In this document: one piece after another, positions 44,455 through 54,102 of the stretch
Layout: the number at the start of each line of letters is the position of its first letter
Numbering within the stretch: the first letter of the stretch is position 1
Assembly (NCBI RefSeq): GCF_021379005.1
Contig: NZ_CP075171.1
Span: 1,736,001 to 1,800,000, forward strand
Reading direction: 5' to 3'
Length of the DNA: 64,000 nt
Origin: Leptodesmis sichuanensis A121
GTDB taxonomy: Bacteria > Cyanobacteriota > Cyanobacteriia > Leptolyngbyales > Leptolyngbyaceae
Position numbers and translations under genes: made by a program
The notes under the pieces: generated by a model
Databases searched by the model: none
Told to the model about the DNA's origin: nothing
What the model saw: the letters and a program-made list of their open reading frames with translations, nothing else

Positions 44455-44880
44455 TTAAGGATGGTTGACTGAAAGTAACTGGTACTTCAGGAACAGCAGC
44501 AGATCTTGAACAGTCGATAGGGGTTCTGGATCGAAACGATCGCTCAGGTCAATACCAAAGTTATCGAGGAAATCCTCACAGAAAGCAAGTTCCCAATCGA
44601 ACCAGCAAATTAACGTCAGGTGCAAGTCTTCGTTCAGACGATCAGTGGGCAGCACCTGGCCAAACTCCAACCCAGAGTACTGCGACATTTGAGTGTATAC
44701 AAAGTCGGATATGGGTTTAGGAATGTCTACAGGTTTCCAGAAGCGTTCATACCATTCGCGGGAATTCAAGCATGAACGGCGGCGCAAAAAGCGTTGGACA
44801 GAGCGACGCATCTTCAGATCCGGACTCAGATCCGAATAAGTCCAAAGACTATAAAAGAAGTTTTTGAGCGATCGCCACAT
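44455..44880 (-). CDS. Conserved hypothetical protein upstream of Anbu
   Basis: 141 residues, basic and aromatic at the N-terminus (MWRSLKNFFYSLWTYSDL, RSVQRFLRRRSCLN), acidic in the second half. The segment PTDRLNEDLHLTLICWFDWE, followed by NFGIDLSDRF, loosely resembles DUF1493-type proteins. It lies 83 bases upstream of the Anbu gene in the same orientation and could be co-transcribed. Confidence 0.6.
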   Translation of the reverse strand: MWRSLKNFFYSLWTYSDLSPDLKMRRSVQRFLRRRSCLNSREWYERFWKPVDIPKPISDFVYTQMSQYSGLEFGQVLPTDRLNEDLHLTLICWFDWELAFCEDFLDNFGIDLSDRFDPEPLSTVQDLLLFLKYQLLSVNHP

Positions 44881-44984
44881 GCCTTACATCACATCCAAAT
44901 TCTCCAAGTCCTCCCTCAGTATTCCCAACGAGAAATCGAGCTACCAGATTCTGAGAAATGAGGGAGTTGAGAGTTTTGAGTTTT

Positions 44985-45019
44985 AAACCTTGCCCAAGCC
45001 CAGAACCGTAGTTCCTCTT
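44985..45019. repeat. Dispersed repeat also present upstream of sufB
   Basis: The stretch CCTTGCCCAAGCCCAGAACC and its right flank match 57863-57898 at most positions (CCTTGTCCAGTCCCAGAACT, then GTAGT and CTCTT). Both copies lie upstream of minus-strand genes. Confidence 0.5.
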
Positions 45020-45102
45020 CCATCGCCCATCCCCTGCGCTTTTGCCTGTTCCCTGTTCCTTCATAAATTAATTCAATTCCAATCTTATATAGTACACTTA
45101 TA

Positions 45103-45122
45103 CTATGATTGGGTAATCATAG
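45103..45122. promoter_or_regulatory. Palindrome upstream of the gene at 45182
   Basis: CTATGATT-GGGT-AATCATAG is a perfect 8-bp inverted repeat that overlaps a TATACT (45099-45104) resembling a -10 element. It could be an operator or a leader hairpin. The 301-base gap 44881-45181 contains no gene otherwise. Confidence 0.35.
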
Positions 45123-45181
45123 CAGGTGGTTACGATCGCCCGTTGTTAGATCACCCATTATTAGAGTAGGTGGTACGCTCG

Positions 45182-46294
45182 ATGGAAGAATATCAACCCC
45201 GCACTCCCCCCTCCCCACATTCCCCAATTTCACGAAATCTGGCGCGGTCGCATCCCCCCTATGAAGAGGATGATTTGGATGATACTCCTTTAGAAGAAGA
45301 TCCTAAAGTGTTACCCTTATCCAGTCAGCCTCGATCGCAGGAAAGTCTGGCAGAGGATGTCATTTTGCGATCAGGGAAGCGGAAGTCTTCCAGTGCCTCT
45401 CAACGTAAAACTAAATCTACAGCAAGCAAGGCAAAAGCCAGTAAATCTATGCGATCGACAACATCAGGCAACCCCCAACTATTTGTCGATGAACTTCAGA
45501 AGCTAGAAGCTCAGGCCGATCGCATTAATCGCATTTTGGCAGAACGGGCTAAGAAAAAAGAGCAGGAACAGTCTCAATCCATCCAGGCTCAGTCCATCTC
45601 TGACAAGCATATCCAGGCTCTACATCATCCACATCTTCATGAGTCTCAATCCATCTCTGACAGGTCTGTTCCATCCAGGCAGGCCATGTTCTCGCCACAA
45701 CAGCCTCAGGAACCCTCTATTCCACCCAAAATTGAGTGGCCGTCTCCTAAGTTTCCGGGGCAGGAAGAGAGAGGTAGCCCCGTTTCTCAATCCTGGAATC
45801 CGCAGTTTTATGAAGAGAGAATGGACTCCAGACAGCAGCAACAAGCAAAACAGGATGCCTGGCAGGCAGCGCAAGAATTGCGTTATCTCAATCAGTCTGG
45901 ACACACTCCCTATGGCGGCGAAGGATTTCCTGGATTGGAAGAGCAAGATCGGCTGCCATTCCAGCAGAAATCAACGATCACAGGTTCTGCTGCACGATCA
46001 TCGGGGTTTTTCCTGCGTCATCTGGGATGGGAACGATTCTTAGACATTCCGCGCAGACCCATGGAACGAATCAGTGACGGAGTGTTGTGGATCGTAGCGG
46101 GAGCGATCGTCCGCCTGATTGCTCGCTCGATTTTGGTGGTGCTTCCATCTTTGTCCCCGGTAGTAACCCTGCTCATGCTAACTCCGGCCATGTTAGCGGT
46201 ATTTCTGGTGTTCTTTGTTCCCAGAATGGGTTGGGTACCTTTCTACCGCCTGTTTCTGATTACTCTCGGGCTGTTGATTGGCAGCAAGTTTTAG
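45182..46294 (+). CDS. Low-complexity membrane protein, unknown function
   Basis: About 370 residues from the ATG at 45182; a GTG four codons upstream is in frame. The first ~280 residues are disordered: Pro/Ser-rich at the start, a Ser/Lys/Thr-rich basic stretch (QRKTKSTASKAKASKS), and a Gln/Ser-rich part with the repeated phrase QSISDKHIQALHH / ESQSISDRSVPS. The C-terminal ~80 residues carry about three membrane helices (VVLPSLSPVVTLLMLTPAML and neighbours). No family recognised; it may be an anchored scaffold. Confidence 0.65.
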   Translation: MEEYQPRTPPSPHSPISRNLARSHPPYEEDDLDDTPLEEDPKVLPLSSQPRSQESLAEDVILRSGKRKSSSASQRKTKSTASKAKASKSMRSTTSGNPQLFVDELQKLEAQADRINRILAERAKKKEQEQSQSIQAQSISDKHIQALHHPHLHESQSISDRSVPSRQAMFSPQQPQEPSIPPKIEWPSPKFPGQEERGSPVSQSWNPQFYEERMDSRQQQQAKQDAWQAAQELRYLNQSGHTPYGGEGFPGLEEQDRLPFQQKSTITGSAARSSGFFLRHLGWERFLDIPRRPMERISDGVLWIVAGAIVRLIARSILVVLPSLSPVVTLLMLTPAMLAVFLVFFVPRMGWVPFYRLFLITLGLLIGSKF

Positions 46295-46353
46295 CGCTTG
46301 AAGAAAAGCTCTGCATCCTATAGCTTAATTGTCACGAGAGGTTATTCCCATTG

Positions 46354-46389
46354 GATCGGTGCGTTACGCTAATGCTAACAGCACCCTAC
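46354..46389. repeat. GGTGCGTTACGC dispersed repeat, copy 1
   Basis: 36 bases reading GATCGGTGCGTTACGCTAAT and on to CACCCTAC. An inverted copy with four differences lies at 61338-61373. The core GCGTTACGCTNNNGCTAAC is self-complementary. Confidence 0.7.
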
Positions 46390-46415
46390 GGTTACAACCT
46401 TGTGTGTCAATATAG

Positions 46416-47471
46416 CTAACGGTTTGGGTAAGGGCTATAGTCTGGATATCCATAATTGGGAGGGGCATAGCCTGGAGGTGGGCCACCATAGGGATCGCCA
46501 TAAGGAGGGCCAGCATCATAGCGGGGGCCAGCATCCGGGTAGGGATAACCTCCGTATCCGTCTCTATAAGGGGGGGGATAGCCTCGATAAGAACCTCGGT
46601 AAGGAGAAGGAGAATCGGCATAAAATCCCTGTCCTGGCCCTTGCATTGGTTGATTAGCTCGATTCTGTTGAATGAATCCTTTAGCAACAGTGGCACTGGT
46701 GGCAAAACTGATGCGATCGCGATCTTCTGAACCAGAACTGGAGCGGGCTACACCTTTATTGATTCCAATCATCTCACCCCTGGCATTCAACAAGGGGCCA
46801 CCAGAGTTTCCAGGCTTTAAGGTGACATCTGATTGCAAGTCGCCATTAGGCAAAATTCTCACCAGTTTTCCCTGGGTCACTACGCCAGCCTGACCAAAGG
46901 GACTGCCAATCGCACAAACAGGTTGTCCCAGATTAGTAACTCCAGAGGTGGCCAGGGGAACCACGGGCAGGTTTCCTGGATTTTGTAACCGAATCAAAGC
47001 CAGGTCGTTGGCACGATCGCCCGCAATCACTTGACCAATATATTGTTGACCACCATTCGTCTGGACGGACAGAGTAGAGCCTCGCACTCCCTGCACCACA
47101 TGGTAGTTAGTGATCACTAACCCATCCTGGCTGACAATACTACCAGAACCAATTTCTCTTCCCGCACGAATAGTTACGACTGCCGGTTTAGCTGCCTGGC
47201 AGTTGCTTCCACTGGTATCTGCAGGCTTTTTAGCTATCTCAAAAGGTTGAGATGGCGCATTAGGCTCTTGCCGAACAGGATTTGAAGGATCCCCTTCTTG
47301 AAAAGGAGTATCGGGAAACGGCAATCGCTCTGCGGTTTCCTGGTGTTCTGGTGGGGAAGGTTGAAATAGCCCCTGATCATTGCTCTGAGAGCCATTGGGT
47401 GCGAAAACCAGCGTGACAACGCGAGTTGCTGCCAGTAGAGCGATGACCAGTATCAGTCGTTGCAGGCCCAT
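46416..47471 (-). CDS. HtrA-like trypsin-family serine protease with Pro/Gly/Tyr-rich tail
   Basis: 351 residues. An N-terminal membrane anchor or uncleaved signal (about 5-24) is followed by a Pro-rich linker. The S1C protease domain (about 90-265) has the triad His in ITNYHVV, Asp in ANDLALI and Ser in KPGNSGGPL. No PDZ domain follows; instead the last ~75 residues are built of Tyr/Pro/Gly repeats such as PPYRDGYGGYPYPDAGPRYD. The enzyme probably acts in the periplasm or thylakoid lumen. Confidence 0.85.
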   Translation of the reverse strand: MGLQRLILVIALLAATRVVTLVFAPNGSQSNDQGLFQPSPPEHQETAERLPFPDTPFQEGDPSNPVRQEPNAPSQPFEIAKKPADTSGSNCQAAKPAVVTIRAGREIGSGSIVSQDGLVITNYHVVQGVRGSTLSVQTNGGQQYIGQVIAGDRANDLALIRLQNPGNLPVVPLATSGVTNLGQPVCAIGSPFGQAGVVTQGKLVRILPNGDLQSDVTLKPGNSGGPLLNARGEMIGINKGVARSSSGSEDRDRISFATSATVAKGFIQQNRANQPMQGPGQGFYADSPSPYRGSYRGYPPPYRDGYGGYPYPDAGPRYDAGPPYGDPYGGPPPGYAPPNYGYPDYSPYPNR

Positions 47472-47567
47472 ATTGTTAAGTGAGGAAGAGTCATAGTCAT
47501 TCTACTCACTTCATGAAAACTTGTCCGGAATTATTGATGAAACTATTTACCCGTTGAGTAAATGCTC

Positions 47568-48320
47568 CTAAATAGGATCCAACTCCTGATAACTCTCTGC
47601 TTTCTGAAAAAACCATCGCCTGGAGCATTTGGGCAGAGGTAAGCCGTGGCTTTGATGAAAGTCTTTTACCACTTTGCGAGTCAGGCGACCGGATACCTGA
47701 CGCACGATTTGGTGCAAGAGGCGATCGCCCGTTTTTTGAATCAAGGGTTTGGGCAGAGCATGAATAAACCGGGGAAACTGAATATCCACCGTTAAATCTA
47801 ACAACCACTTAACCTGGGTGAAACCAGGCGGTAGAGAGGAAGCCATTGAGGATTCCTGGGAATGCTCCGGCAGTACGTCAACCAGTTCCATAGAAGCCCG
47901 AAAATCAACGCTGTAACCCGCTGTCTCCTCATGGGGCAGGGGAACGGTTTCAATCCGGTATATTCCCGCCTCTTGCGGCAGCAAATCCAGACCAATTTTA
48001 GGTTCTACTTCATACCCAAAGGAGCCAAATTTACCAATCACCAGAGCATAACTATTTTTGCCAATCGGCTCTACCGTCATTGGTTGAGCGCACCGTCGAA
48101 ACCATTCGTGATGGCGATCGAAATAGGCCGCAACCGTATGCACATCAGCCTGTAATTCCATGCTGTCGGTAAACTGGCTGTAAAAACGAGTGGGTTCATT
48201 CACAGGCAGTGCTGCGTCCTCTTTCACAGAATAGTCTGGCCCCGATACCACAGATGAGGTGTGGATCAACGCCTCGGTTACTTCAACGGATGAGTGCTCA
48301 GTGGGTTGGTATGACTGCAT
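47568..48320 (-). CDS. DUF1997-family protein
   Basis: 250 residues. The middle region (FYSQFTDSMELQADVHTVAA, then HEWFRRCAQPMTVEPIGKNS) and the end (GRLTRKVVKDFHQSHGLPLP) match the DUF1997 family, widespread in cyanobacteria and plastids and with a START-like lipid-binding fold suggested. There is no signal peptide. The acidic N-terminal ~40 residues look disordered. Confidence 0.8.
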   Translation of the reverse strand: MQSYQPTEHSSVEVTEALIHTSSVVSGPDYSVKEDAALPVNEPTRFYSQFTDSMELQADVHTVAAYFDRHHEWFRRCAQPMTVEPIGKNSYALVIGKFGSFGYEVEPKIGLDLLPQEAGIYRIETVPLPHEETAGYSVDFRASMELVDVLPEHSQESSMASSLPPGFTQVKWLLDLTVDIQFPRFIHALPKPLIQKTGDRLLHQIVRQVSGRLTRKVVKDFHQSHGLPLPKCSRRWFFQKAESYQELDPI

Positions 48321-48607
48321 GGATTAAAAAGATTTCCAAAACTTTATTACAGGTCAATTGCTCTTAAAGTTCCCCAGAGAAATCGGTTAGATACGTCTTT
48401 TAGTTATTCCAATACTTTAAAGTCTGATTTGCTCATAGCAGATAGACACGATGAAGATTGTTCATAGAGATTCTTGAACCATGGCATGACCTCCAAGAGA
48501 CTCTCTGAGCAGACAGGCTCCACTCCAAAGTGACGATCACTGTAATAATTAGTAACATATCACTCCTGAGGGTGGCATCCCTGATTGCCGTATGTGAGGA
48601 TTTGTTT

Positions 48608-49267
48608 ATGAAAGCCTTTGTCGCCGGAGCAACTGGAGAAACAGGTCGTCGGATTGTCCAGGAACTGGTAAATCGGAAGATTCCAGTTCGGGCAATGGTT
48701 CGCAACCTTGATACCGCTCGTTCCATACTGCCCAGTGAAGCGGAACTGGTCATCGGGGATGTACTCGATCCAGCCAGTTTGCCAGCAGCAATTGGGGACT
48801 CCACAGTTGTGCTGTGTGCCACGGGAGCCAGACCTAGCTTTGATCCCACTGGACCATACAAGGTGGATTATGAAGGTACCAAAAATCTGGTCGATGCCGC
48901 TAAGAGCAAAGGAATTGAACAGTTCGTCCTGGTGTCTTCCCTGTGTGTCTCCCAATTTTTCCATCCCCTGAATCTGTTCTTTCTCATTCTGGTCTGGAAG
49001 AAGCAAGCAGAAGAGTATTTGCAAAACAGTGGCCTGACTTACACGATCGTTCGTCCGGGTGGCTTGAAAAACGAAGATGCAGCGATCCCCGTGGTCATGT
49101 CCAAGGCTGACACCCTGTTCGAGGGGAGTATCCCGCGATCGCTGGTCGCCAAAACCTGTGTGGAAGCCCTCTTTCTGCCCAGTGCCCGCAACAAAGTTGT
49201 CGAAATTGTCGCCAATGCCGATCAACCGGAAAAAAGTTTCGACGAATTGTTTGCCAGCGTTACCTGA
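48608..49267 (+). CDS. NAD(P)-binding atypical short-chain dehydrogenase
   Basis: 219 residues from the ATG at 48608, preceded by GAGGA. Rossmann fold with the nucleotide-binding motif GATGETG (8-14), then IPVRAMVRNLDTARSIL, VLCATGARPSFDP, and YTIVRPGGLKN. It belongs to the NmrA/Ycf39/Tic62-like atypical SDR group, often NADPH-binding with regulatory or chlorophyll-related roles. The YxxxK catalytic pair is not clearly present, so it may be a binding protein. Confidence 0.8.
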   Translation: MKAFVAGATGETGRRIVQELVNRKIPVRAMVRNLDTARSILPSEAELVIGDVLDPASLPAAIGDSTVVLCATGARPSFDPTGPYKVDYEGTKNLVDAAKSKGIEQFVLVSSLCVSQFFHPLNLFFLILVWKKQAEEYLQNSGLTYTIVRPGGLKNEDAAIPVVMSKADTLFEGSIPRSLVAKTCVEALFLPSARNKVVEIVANADQPEKSFDELFASVT

Positions 49268-49366
49268 AACCTTTGTAGGTTTGACGGGTTGTCGTTTGAC
49301 AAGGGAAATCGCTTATCTCTAAGATTTGAGGCTGTTCTCAACCCCAATTCCTGATCTCCGATCCAC

Positions 49367-49789
49367 ATGAACAAAACTCTGATTTCAACCTGCTTACTGG
49401 CGCTGGTCGGCACGCCCGCAATCGCCCATAAAGTTGAAGTCGTTGGGGATGTGGCGGGCACCTGGCATATTGAACCCAATCACAATCCCAGAGTGGGTGT
49501 ACCTGCTCGTACCTGGGTGGCGTTGACTCGTCAGGGTGGGGCGTTGGTGCCGCTGAGTCAGGCGAATTGTCAGATGGCGGTGTATGCAAAACCCCGGAGA
49601 TCGGGAGATCAGCCTATTTTGCGCCCGACTTTGAGGGCGATCGCGGCAGAACGCTATCAGGGCATTCCCGGAGCTGACATCACCTTTCCCAAGGTGGGAC
49701 TCTACCAACTGCAACTTAGCTGCACCCCCAAGACAAAAGGCAGCTTTCAACCCTTCCAGATGCAGTACGACGTTACTGTTGCTCAATAG
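49367..49789 (+). CDS. Exported protein, unknown function
   Basis: 140 residues with a signal peptide (1-20, cut after GTPAIA). The mature part is a small beta-rich domain (VEVVGDVAGTWHIEPNHNPR through GLYQLQLSCTPK) with two Cys that may form a disulfide. It resembles cyanobacterial periplasmic proteins of the FixH/YtkA-like kind; a ligand is not known. Heptamer-like CCCCAATTCCTGATC sequence precedes the ATG. Confidence 0.7.
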   Translation: MNKTLISTCLLALVGTPAIAHKVEVVGDVAGTWHIEPNHNPRVGVPARTWVALTRQGGALVPLSQANCQMAVYAKPRRSGDQPILRPTLRAIAAERYQGIPGADITFPKVGLYQLQLSCTPKTKGSFQPFQMQYDVTVAQ

Positions 49790-49874
49790 TTGTTCAAAGA
49801 ATAGCCTCTACATGGAATTTGATTAGGTTAATTCTCAGCCTATCTGCTCTGCCCTTTTCTGATCCGAATTCCTG

Positions 49875-50459
49875 TTAATAAGGTTTTTGGCCAATATAGT
49901 TTCCGGGTGGGTTGTAGTTGCACACCCAGATTTCTTTGCCATTACTGCGAGCCATGCCACAGCCAACCTGTTTAGTATTCCGCCAGACAATTTGTGTGTA
50001 GTGGCCACACACCTTGCCTGGTTTGCAACTGTTGGTGGCATAGGTGTAGTCCTTCACTTCATTGCCCCACATATTCACAACCTGTTGTGGGCTAAGGAGT
50101 TGACCGCTGGCCCAAGCCAGATTTTCGCCGTAGCGGGAGTTTTGCCGATGCTCAAATTTGTTTTCTCTGATCAGTCTATTGGCCCATTCCTGGGCATAGG
50201 AAGCCAATTGCGGCGACCAGGTAAGGGCGGGCACATTATATCGTTTGCGCCATTGATTATGGGCATCCAGCATTTGTTGGATTCCGGTTTGAGTGGATAG
50301 TCCAGAGGCCGATTTGGCTATTCCTTGTTGTTGGGCTGTTTGCCAGGAGGTGGGATGAGCAGATGAGGGTGAGGTAACAGGAGAATAGGAGGCTGGGAGG
50401 GGCAGAAGGATGGCGGCGATCGCGGTTGCTAAAGAAAAGAAGTTTTGCGGTGCAATCAT
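49875..50459 (-). CDS. Secreted CAP-domain (SCP/PR-1) protein
   Basis: 194 residues from the ATG at 50459; a TTG six codons upstream is in frame. A signal peptide (about 1-25) precedes a CAP domain (about 65-194): MLDAHNQWRKRYNVPALTWS, WANRLIRENKFEHRQN, CGHYTQIVWRNTKQVGCGM and WVCNYNPPGNYIGQ. The conserved His/Glu cavity residues (H near 100, E near 111, H near 155) are present. The function of bacterial CAP proteins is poorly known; they are extracellular. Confidence 0.85.
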   Translation of the reverse strand: MIAPQNFFSLATAIAAILLPLPASYSPVTSPSSAHPTSWQTAQQQGIAKSASGLSTQTGIQQMLDAHNQWRKRYNVPALTWSPQLASYAQEWANRLIRENKFEHRQNSRYGENLAWASGQLLSPQQVVNMWGNEVKDYTYATNSCKPGKVCGHYTQIVWRNTKQVGCGMARSNGKEIWVCNYNPPGNYIGQKPY

Positions 50460-50541
50460 ACGGTCGATCAAGAACAAACATAACTATCCTGAGTGTGCCC
50501 CTACCAAAAAGTTCCCTGAAAAGCCACTCAGTTAGTCTGTT

Positions 50542-51804
50542 TCATCCAAAGATGCTGCCGAAGAAGTCAACCGCTTCCTTTAAGGCCGCGATGAAAACAT
50601 CGATTTCTTCATAGGTGTTGTAGAAGTAGAGACTGGCCCGCGCCGTAGATTGGGCACCTAGAAAACGATGTAAGGGTTGGGTGCAGTGGTGGCCTGCCCG
50701 AATGGCAACGCCAGCCTGATCCAGAATGGTGGATAAATCGTGAGGATGTACGTCTCCTGCCGTAAAGGAAGCCAATGCGGCTCGACCACTGCCATCCTGC
50801 TTCGGTTTGGGGCCGTAGACGCGAATGGTGGGCACCTGCTCTAGTTCATGGAACAGGTAAGCGGTGAGTTCTTCCTCATAGGCATGAATTTTGTCCATGC
50901 CAATTTCAGTCAGATAATCGACAGCCGCACCCAGGGCGATCGCTTCCGCAATGGCAGGGGTTCCGGCCTCAAATTTGTGGGGCAAATCGGCGTAGGTAGC
51001 GTGATCTAGAAAGACATCGGCAATCATTTCTCCCCCACCCAAGAAGGGAGGCATGGAACGGAGTAGATCTAATTTGCCATAGAGAAAGCCAATCCCGGTG
51101 GGGCCGCACATTTTATGCCCAGAGGCGACTAACCAATCGCAATCGATCGCCTGTACATCCAACGGCATATGGGGAGCACTCTGGCAGGCATCAATTAACA
51201 CTCTGGCTCCATACCGATGAGCTTCTGTGCAAATTTCTTCGACGGGATTGATGCAGCCCAGGGTATTGGACACATGCACCACAGAAACCAGCTTTGTCTG
51301 ATCGGATAACAAGGACTTGAACTGCTCGAAGTTGAATTCTTCGGTTTCCGTTAGCTCGACAAACTTTAATACCGCTCCAGTCCGTTGAGCCACAAACTGC
51401 CAGGGAATCAGATTACTGTGGTGCTCAAACACTGTCAGGATAATCTCATCGCCCGGTTGCAGGGTAGACATGGCCCAGCTATAGGCCACCAGATTAATTG
51501 CTTCCGTGGCATTGCGAGTAAACACAATTTCCTGACGGCACTCGGCATTTACAAAAGCCGCTACCTTGTCTCGTGCTCCTTCGTAAGCATCTGTTGCCCG
51601 GACACTGAGGGTATGCACTCCCCGGTGGACGTTGGAGTTGTCTAGCCGATAGTAATCCTGAATCGCATCCAGAACAGCAGTGGGTTTTTGGGACGTGGCG
51701 GCATTATCCAGATACACCAAGGGCTTACCATGAATCTCTTGATGCAGGATCGGGAAATCGGCGCGAACCTTGATAGCGAGTGGCTTTTCAGTAGCGATGG
51801 TCAT
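50542..51804 (-). CDS. sufS: Cysteine desulfurase SufS
   Basis: Pyridoxal-phosphate enzyme that takes sulfur from cysteine as a persulfide for Fe-S cluster assembly. At 420 residues it has the PLP Lys in [15 protein letters not shown] and the catalytic Cys374 in RAGHHCTQP. It is the last gene of the suf operon, 99 bases after sufD. That spacer contains short AT-rich tandem repeats. Confidence 0.95.
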   Translation of the reverse strand: MTIATEKPLAIKVRADFPILHQEIHGKPLVYLDNAATSQKPTAVLDAIQDYYRLDNSNVHRGVHTLSVRATDAYEGARDKVAAFVNAECRQEIVFTRNATEAINLVAYSWAMSTLQPGDEIILTVFEHHSNLIPWQFVAQRTGAVLKFVELTETEEFNFEQFKSLLSDQTKLVSVVHVSNTLGCINPVEEICTEAHRYGARVLIDACQSAPHMPLDVQAIDCDWLVASGHKMCGPTGIGFLYGKLDLLRSMPPFLGGGEMIADVFLDHATYADLPHKFEAGTPAIAEAIALGAAVDYLTEIGMDKIHAYEEELTAYLFHELEQVPTIRVYGPKPKQDGSGRAALASFTAGDVHPHDLSTILDQAGVAIRAGHHCTQPLHRFLGAQSTARASLYFYNTYEEIDVFIAALKEAVDFFGSIFG

Positions 51805-51837
51805 GGTAGGTAGGAGGGGTAAAGGGGGTGAGGAGTG

Positions 51838-51906
51838 AGGAATTAAAAATTAGGAATTAAAAATTAAGAATGAAGGCCAAGAGATTCAATTAATTCCTAA
51901 TTCCTA
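51838..51906. repeat. AT-rich tandem and inverted repeats overlapping the sufD stop
   Basis: GGAATTAAAAATTA-type units occur in tandem, followed by the inverted TTAATTCCTAATTCCTAATT. The right end reaches into the sufD TAG stop codon (51904-51906). The repeat fills most of the sufD-sufS spacer. Confidence 0.75.
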
Positions 51907-53262
51907 ATTGTCTTGTTGGGTACGAACGATCGCAGTCAGTTGATTTTGTAAGGAGGGAACGGGGATTTGGCTGATTACCTCGTAGGCGAAGGCATACACG
52001 AGCAACTTACGAGCGCTGTCTGCATCAATGCCACGACTTTGTAAATAGAAAACTTCGTCCGTATCCAACTGGCTAACGGTAGCGCCGTGAGTACATTTCA
52101 CATTGTCGGCAGTAATTTCCAATTGGGGTTTGGTATCGACCCGCGCTTTGGACGACAACAACAGGTTTTTGCTGAGTTGGCGGGCATCCGTGAGTTGGGC
52201 CGCTTTTGGTACGAATACCTTACCGTTAAAGACAGCATGGGCACGGTGATCTACGATGCATTTGTGAACTTGTTGGCTGGTGCCATGTGGTTTGGTGTAG
52301 GCGATCGCGCTGTGAGTGTCGGCGACCTGCTCTCCACCAATCATCGTCAGTCCGCTCAGGGTCGTTTCGGTTTGCTCACCCGTTTGATAAATCTCCAGGT
52401 TATGGCGGGAGAGGGCTGCCCCTAGACTGATGGCAGTACAGGTGTAACGGGAATCCCGGTCTTGAGACACTGCCGTTTTGCCAATGTGAAAAGCGGCTGT
52501 GTGATCCCGCTGAATTCTAGTGTGATTGATCTGAGCATTGCCTTCCAGCCAGATTTCCGTCACCGGATTGGTGAAATACACCCCTTGACCCAGAGCAACA
52601 TAGTCCTCAATGACAGTCAGGGTGCTATTCGACTCCGCAATCACCAGACAACGGGGTTGGAAGAGTTGAGCTGCATCTTCAGCGGTAGAAATAAACAGCA
52701 GATGCACGGGAGTTGCGATCGCCTGATTTCTGGGTGCCAGAATCACTGCCGCATCTGTAAAGCTAGCTGTGTTGAGGGCGGTAAAGACTTCTTCAAACCC
52801 AGGTTGGGTTGCTAAATAGTCCGTCAGCCGATCGCGCAAAGCAGGATCTTGACAGGCCGCTTCCAGATTCGTAACGACCAGATCGCTGGGCAGATGGGCG
52901 ATCGCCGACAATTCAGGTGCATAGTTCCCGTTCACAAATACCAATCGGCTATTGGTCGCTTCTGGCAGAATGAACGGTGCGATATCGGCAAGATGAACCG
53001 CAGGTGAAGGGTGAGCAGTTGCAAAATTCACCTGCAAGAGAGCAGACAAATCTGTAAATCGCCACTCTTCCTCACGAGTGGAGGGGATGGCCAGTTCCTC
53101 AACTCTGGAAGTTGCTCGATCGCGAATCGGTTGCAACCACTCCAGATTCTCCGTCAGGGCTGGACGCAGGTTCAGCAAAGCAGTGAGATAGGCGGCGCGA
53201 TCGGGCTTCGCCGAGATACCTAAATCGCCCACTTCGGGAACAGTAGAAACTTGAATGGTCAT
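51904..53262 (-). CDS. sufD: Fe-S cluster assembly protein SufD
   Basis: 452 residues of the SufB/SufD beta-helix family, partner of SufB and SufC in the scaffold complex. Characteristic parts: [12 protein letters not shown] near 60, [36 protein letters not shown] and the C-terminal [21 protein letters not shown]. The ATG overlaps the sufC stop by four bases (ATGA), so translation is coupled. Confidence 0.95.
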   Translation of the reverse strand: MTIQVSTVPEVGDLGISAKPDRAAYLTALLNLRPALTENLEWLQPIRDRATSRVEELAIPSTREEEWRFTDLSALLQVNFATAHPSPAVHLADIAPFILPEATNSRLVFVNGNYAPELSAIAHLPSDLVVTNLEAACQDPALRDRLTDYLATQPGFEEVFTALNTASFTDAAVILAPRNQAIATPVHLLFISTAEDAAQLFQPRCLVIAESNSTLTVIEDYVALGQGVYFTNPVTEIWLEGNAQINHTRIQRDHTAAFHIGKTAVSQDRDSRYTCTAISLGAALSRHNLEIYQTGEQTETTLSGLTMIGGEQVADTHSAIAYTKPHGTSQQVHKCIVDHRAHAVFNGKVFVPKAAQLTDARQLSKNLLLSSKARVDTKPQLEITADNVKCTHGATVSQLDTDEVFYLQSRGIDADSARKLLVYAFAYEVISQIPVPSLQNQLTAIVRTQQDN

Positions 53263-54044
53263 CGTGCTACCACCTCAACTTCTTCCCGCACCCAGTCATA
53301 CCCACGGGCTTCCAGTTCCAAGGCCAGTTCTTTGCCCCCTGTGGTCACAATCCGGCCATCCTGCATCACATGCACATAATCCGGCACGATGTAATCCAGC
53401 AACCGTTGATAGTGAGTAATCAACACCACGGCATTATCCGGAGTGGCCAGTTGGTTGACCCCATTGGCGACAATCTTAAGGGCATCAATATCGAGGCCGG
53501 AATCCGTTTCATCCAGAATGGCGAGTTTGGGTTCCAGGATCGCCATTTGTAGAATTTCATTGCGCTTCTTCTCACCACCGGAGAAGCCTTCATTAACGCT
53601 GCGGCTGAGGAACGCCGGATCCATCTTGACGACATCCAGTTTGCTTTTCACCAGTTCGTCAAAGTCAAAAGCATCCAGTTCTTCCAGTCCTTCATGCTTG
53701 CGCTTGGAATTATAAGCAACTCGCAGAAAATCTAGATTGCTGACACCGGGAATTTCGATCGGATATTGAAAAGCCAGAAAAATACCCGACTTCGCCCGTT
53801 CTTCCGCTTCCAACTCCAGCAGATTCTGCCCCTGGAAAATGACTTCTCCACCTGTCACGGTGTAATCTGGATGGCCCGCCAGAATTTTGGAAAACGTACT
53901 TTTCCCAGAGCCATTCCGCCCCATAATGGCGTGAATTTCACCTGCTTTCACTTCCAGGTTCAAACCCTTCAGAATCTGAGTGCCATCCACATCGGCGGTT
54001 AAATCCCTTACCGATAAAATCACTTCACTGTGTTCTCTAATCAC
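53259..54044 (-). CDS. sufC: Fe-S cluster assembly ATPase SufC
   Basis: 261-residue ABC-type ATPase of the SufBC2D scaffold. Walker [10 protein letters not shown], signature [11 protein letters not shown] and Walker [13 protein letters not shown] are intact. The start is GTG at 54044, which gives the family N-terminus. In most cyanobacteria sufC directly follows sufB; here three unrelated genes lie between them. Confidence 0.95.
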   Translation of the reverse strand: MIREHSEVILSVRDLTADVDGTQILKGLNLEVKAGEIHAIMGRNGSGKSTFSKILAGHPDYTVTGGEVIFQGQNLLELEAEERAKSGIFLAFQYPIEIPGVSNLDFLRVAYNSKRKHEGLEELDAFDFDELVKSKLDVVKMDPAFLSRSVNEGFSGGEKKRNEILQMAILEPKLAILDETDSGLDIDALKIVANGVNQLATPDNAVVLITHYQRLLDYIVPDYVHVMQDGRIVTTGGKELALELEARGYDWVREEVEVVAR

Positions 54045-54102
54045 CGTTCTTTCTACCTAACTCATTAACAAAAAACGAAGGTCTTCAACTGAAAAATACT
54101 AC

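Noticed and set aside
50542-51804. Suspected loss of the SufS catalytic Cys because Ala precedes RAS near the end
   Set aside because: The catalytic Cys of this family is in the RAGHHC segment, which is present (Cys374).
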